A stretch of DNA of 64,000 bases, from assembly GCA_023678885.1 (NCBI GenBank), contig CM042953.1:340597-404596 (forward strand), in the 5' to 3' direction. Below the pieces are notes generated by a model. The model was given only the letters and a program-made list of their open reading frames with translations. It did not search any database and was not told where the DNA came from. Both the position numbers and the translations under genes were made by a program. Shown piece by piece: positions 60,634 to 64,000 of this stretch; the stretch's first letter is position 1; each line of letters starts with the position of its first letter. This DNA comes from Pogostemon cablin. Lineage: Eukaryota > Streptophyta > Magnoliopsida > Lamiales > Lamiaceae.

Positions 60634-63600
60634 ATGTATAAAATTATGAAAGAACACAAGAATCCAAAGGTTCTTAGTGAAGGCCTGTTGTGGATGGTTT
60701 CTGCTGTGGACGACTTTGGTACTTCTCATATCAAAATGAAGGTGCTCGAAGCTCCTTTTCAATGATCTCTGTTGTTTCTTTTTCTTAAAATAAATTTAAT
60801 TTCTACTAATAATATCATTTTTGAATTTTAGTGTTGTGGTTTTAACATCTGACATATTTCATCTTTGTTTCTGCAGGATTTAATTTTTTTTTTTTTGCCA
60901 ATTTTCATATTCTTCTTGTAGATATTAAAGGGTTCCTCTCAGATGTGAAACCTTCTCTTTTGAGTACGCTTGATGCAGAGTATGAGAAGAATCCGTATGA
61001 GGTAATTTATGCTCAGATTTTATTTGTTCTTTTCCTTTGATAACCCTTTGATTGTACTTTACTACATATTTTTTATGTGCAGGTGTCTGCAGCACCAAAG
61101 AATACTGTGAAATTATCTGATTCTGCAACAATTGTTGCTGGCGGTTTAGATGGACTTCCACGTGAAGATATTAGTGAAAAGATCACTCCTGCTCTGTTGA
61201 AGGGACTGGAGAGTTCTGATTGGAAGGTAATTTTATGTTGATGTTAGCTAGAAATTTATTAAACCATTTCTTGCATATGAACTTGCTTTATTATTTTTTC
61301 TTTTTCTTTTTAGATTCGTTTGGAGTCTATTGAAAATGTGAATAAAATACTTGAAGAGGCAAATAAACGCGTTCAACCTGTTGGATAGGATATTTTTGTT
61401 TTTTGATTGTAAATTAGAAGTATCTGAATGCAGTAATTTTCTCACTCGTGCGACTTGCTTCAGGAGATCTATTTGGAGCTCTAAGAGGCCGTTTGCATGA
61501 TAGCAACAAGAATTTAATTATGGCAACCCTTTCTTCACTTGGTGCTCTTGCATCTGCAATGGGGCAGCCCGTTGAGAAGGCAAGCAAGGTACAATTCTCC
61601 ACACATTGTTGTATGATTACAAGAAAAAAAACCTCTTCAATAAATTCACATTTTATCCCCAGTTCCATCTGAACCCAATGAAGCATTCCCATTTTATTAA
61701 GTCCACTGGATCAATAGTAATTATGACCTTGGATCTTTTCTTTTACAGGTTAGATAATTAATATTAATGTGGTTCATGCAGGGTATTCTTTTAGATATCT
61801 TGAAATGCCTAGGTGACAACAAGAAGAACATGAGAGAATTTTGAAGACCTTAGATTCTTGGCTTGGTGCTGCTAACCTTGATAAGATGGTCTGTAGTCAT
61901 CCTTTTCGGAATTTTTTTATTGTGCATCTTGTTTTATGTACTAATAACTTTCTTCTCTCTTCTGTAGGTCCCGTATATTACGGCTGCTCTCACAGATGCT
62001 TAGCTTGGTGCAGAAGGGCGCAAGGATCTTTTTGAATGGTTGTCAAGACATCTAAATGGATTAGCTGATTTTCCTGATGCTATACAGTTGCTAAAACCCA
62101 CTGCTTCTGCCATGACGGTATCAATTTCGGCAAATAATGTGTTCTTTTTAAATATCAGTGGTTGACAATTGCCTCTTATTTACTTATTTTATTTTATGTT
62201 AATAATACTGCTTGATGAATATTCCAGGATAAATCAGCAGATGTTCTTAAAGCTGCTGAGGCATGCTTCAATGAATTATTGAGGGTTTGCGGACAAGAAA
62301 TGGTATGTGTGATTCAAAATTTGTTAACTTATAGTCTTATTCAAGTATGTGAATTCCCGCAAGGTTCATTGTTTGGTCTATCTTTTTTATCTATAGGTGA
62401 CCAAAAACTTGAAAGATATACAAGGTTCTGCTTTGGCTATTGTTGTTGAAAGGTTGAAAGCATATGGAGGTTTTCAAGGTATTCTTTTTCATGCATTACA
62501 CGATCCCAACTTTTACCTAAAGGCAAGGGGCTTTTTTTACTTTCAGAGTTCCCATATTGATTTCTTTTATGCTACTCTTGCAGAAAATTTTGAATCTAGT
62601 AGATCAACATCAACTGGCATAACATCCAAAAGCAGCTTGAAAACAGCAAAATCCAATGTTGGGGACCGTGCTGCACGACCTGGGAACATAACTGCACCTT
62701 CAGTAAGTTTTTTTATCGTAATTTTCCAATTTTTGAACTGTAACGTCACTACCGTGTAATTCTTATGAATAAATTACTTCCACAGAGAACTGTCCCAACC
62801 AAGGGATCAAGGCAAGAACCTATCATGTCTGTTCAAGACATCAATATTCAGTCACAAGCTTTGATTAATACGAAGGATTCAAATAAGGTATGGTCTGTTT
62901 GGTAATTTAAAGCAGAAGCTGCATTAATCTCTGTGGACATTTTAGACATAACTTTTGTGACATTCGCGTAGGATGACAGAGAGAAGTGTAGGATGACAGA
63001 GACAGGATGGTTGTTCGTAGATTCAAGTTTGAAGAATTAAGTTTGGAGCAAATTCAAGATCTTGAGGTTTCTGAATCTTGGGGCGTTTCCGTGCTTGGCT
63101 CTGTGATTTATGATCTCTGTTTTTAGTTCATTAATGAATGCTAAAGTTAAATTCAAAATTTCAGAACTTAGGTCCACCATTGGGTTTGTTTGTTTAGTAA
63201 TAAGGGCCTTATGGCATATAAAAGTGCTTATTTTTTGATGAATTGATGGTGCTTCATGAAAAACTTAAATGTGAAGGTATGTTGAATTCTTTTGAGATTG
63301 TTAGTGATTGCTTTTTCTTATGTTTCAACAGAGTGATGTTATGAAGTATTTTAGAGAGGATTTGCATAGGAGGCTCTTGAGTTCTGATTTTAAAAAGCAA
63401 GTTGATGGGATTGAGATGTTGCAGAAGGTTCCTTAAACATAGTATGATGTTCTTCTAACATAAAGCCTGAATGCACTCTTTTTAAACCTAGTATTGCTAT
63501 TACATTTTTTCAGGCTCTTCCAACCATGAGAAGGGAGGTAATTGAAGTCCTAGATATACTCTTGAAATGGTTTGTGTTGAGGTTCTGTGAATCCAATACA

Positions 63601-64000
63601 TCTTGCTTATTAAATGTATACAATTTCAACTGCCTGCCTGCATTTTAGGTTAAATGATTTATTGATAATTTATTTTGATGAAACAAAATCAAGGACATAA
63701 GAAACACTAACTTGTTTTTTAAGGTACTGGAATTAGCTTCTGGACATGTTAAGGAATGAGGGCTACACAATGACTGAAGCAGAGGCAGCCATTTTTCTCC
63801 TTTGCTTGGTTGAGAAGGTAAGATATGTCTAATGTATGGGATAACTATTCTAATATAGGATGTTCATTCATCTAAAGTTGCATATCAATTGTATTTCATC
63901 TCTACATATTCAATTTTTTTTATCTAATGGTATTAATGTATATTCTTGCGCTGCAGTCTGGGCATAATATTGAGAAAGTAAGGGAAAAAATGCGGGAATT
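60634..64000 (+). pseudogene. MOR1-like: MOR1/GEM1-type microtubule-associated TOG protein, pseudogene (partial)
   Basis: Exons in collinear order: 60634-60741 (MKEHKNPKVLSEGLLWM), 60922-61001, 61083-61226, 61313-61383, 61464-61588, 61782-61888, 61968-62117, 62228-62302, 62397-62478, 62584-62702, 62786-62887, 62972-63066, 63332-63427, 63514-63615, 63724-63817 and 63957 to the edge. They follow the XMAP215/MOR1 family through TOG repeats and linker (SDVKPSLLSTLDAEYEKNP, DGLPREDIS, SSDWK, GALRGRLHDSNKN, CLGDNKKNMRE, KNLKDIQGSALA, IQSQALINTKDSNK, GHNIEKVREKMRE). Lesions: the exon between 60741 and 60922 is reduced to its first bases; donor GA instead of GT at 61384; 4-bp deletion near 61838; TAG at 62001; 20-bp duplication near 62985; deletion near 63735. 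In the living protein these domains bind tubulin and promote microtubule growth; this copy cannot. Confidence 0.85.

Noticed and set aside
60925..61161. 78-codon minus-strand ORF
   Set aside because: Antisense shadow of MOR1-like exons at 60922 and 61083.
61448..61672. 74-codon ORF starting MRLASGDLFGALRG
   Set aside because: It is the MOR1-like exon 61464-61588 read through its neighbouring introns. The ATG lies upstream of the splice acceptor and is not a true start.
1..64000. tRNA or rRNA genes
   Set aside because: No cloverleaf-like or rRNA-like segment was noticed. The tRNA-complementary words are retroelement primer sites.

Overview
Organism: a plant nuclear genome, most likely a eudicot. 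The reasons are spliced genes with GT-AG introns, Ty1/copia elements with tRNA-Met-type primer sites (TTGGTATCAGAGC), Ty3/gypsy integrase remnants, and exons resembling two plant microtubule proteins (a MOR1/GEM1-type TOG protein and a malectin-domain kinesin-14). The base composition is AT-rich. I see no intact protein-coding gene: every coding segment carries stops, frameshifts or missing parts. || Layout, 1-32460: about 12.9 kb of a 21-bp minisatellite (roughly 600 copies, encoding HHDEENE-like heptapeptides on one strand), flanked on both sides by Ty3/gypsy polyprotein debris. The array is split by a nest of LTR elements at 3106-22490. From 25689 the satellite becomes a higher-order repeat of alternating inverted arms, with four unit lengths of about 1.2, 1.68, 1.64 and 1.66 kb plus a partial fifth. 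|| The nest: copia element A (+ strand, 3106-22490) lies in the array. Its 3' LTR is interrupted by solo LTR B (12892-22201, target duplication ATAAT). B is interrupted by copia element C (- strand, about 13279-21384). A also carries two further solo LTRs: 5992-7785 (duplication TATAC) and 8990-10377 (duplication AAGAT). || 32461-41570: the gypsy integrase gene, broken by copia element D (- strand, 33152-41219, exact 5-bp duplication CATGT). Joining the two sides of D restores the integrase reading frame. A truncated LTR-like sequence follows at 41571 to about 43035, then AT-rich spacer with a 98-bp tandem repeat. || 44286-64000: relics of microtubule genes. Three phase-compatible kinesin-14 exons (45728-46275) are followed by a tandem amplification (four full units of about 2.6-3.0 kb plus a partial one, 47286-59705). 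The units carry rearranged, decayed MOR1-like exons. A possible transposase scrap follows, then a longer collinear but disabled MOR1-like exon series (60634-64000) that runs off the right edge. || The genes do not form a pathway. The window is a record of retrotransposition, satellite expansion and segmental duplication. The most unusual objects are the palindromic minisatellite inside a retroelement, the duplicated leader motif shared by all three copia elements, and the scrambled MOR1 exon array.
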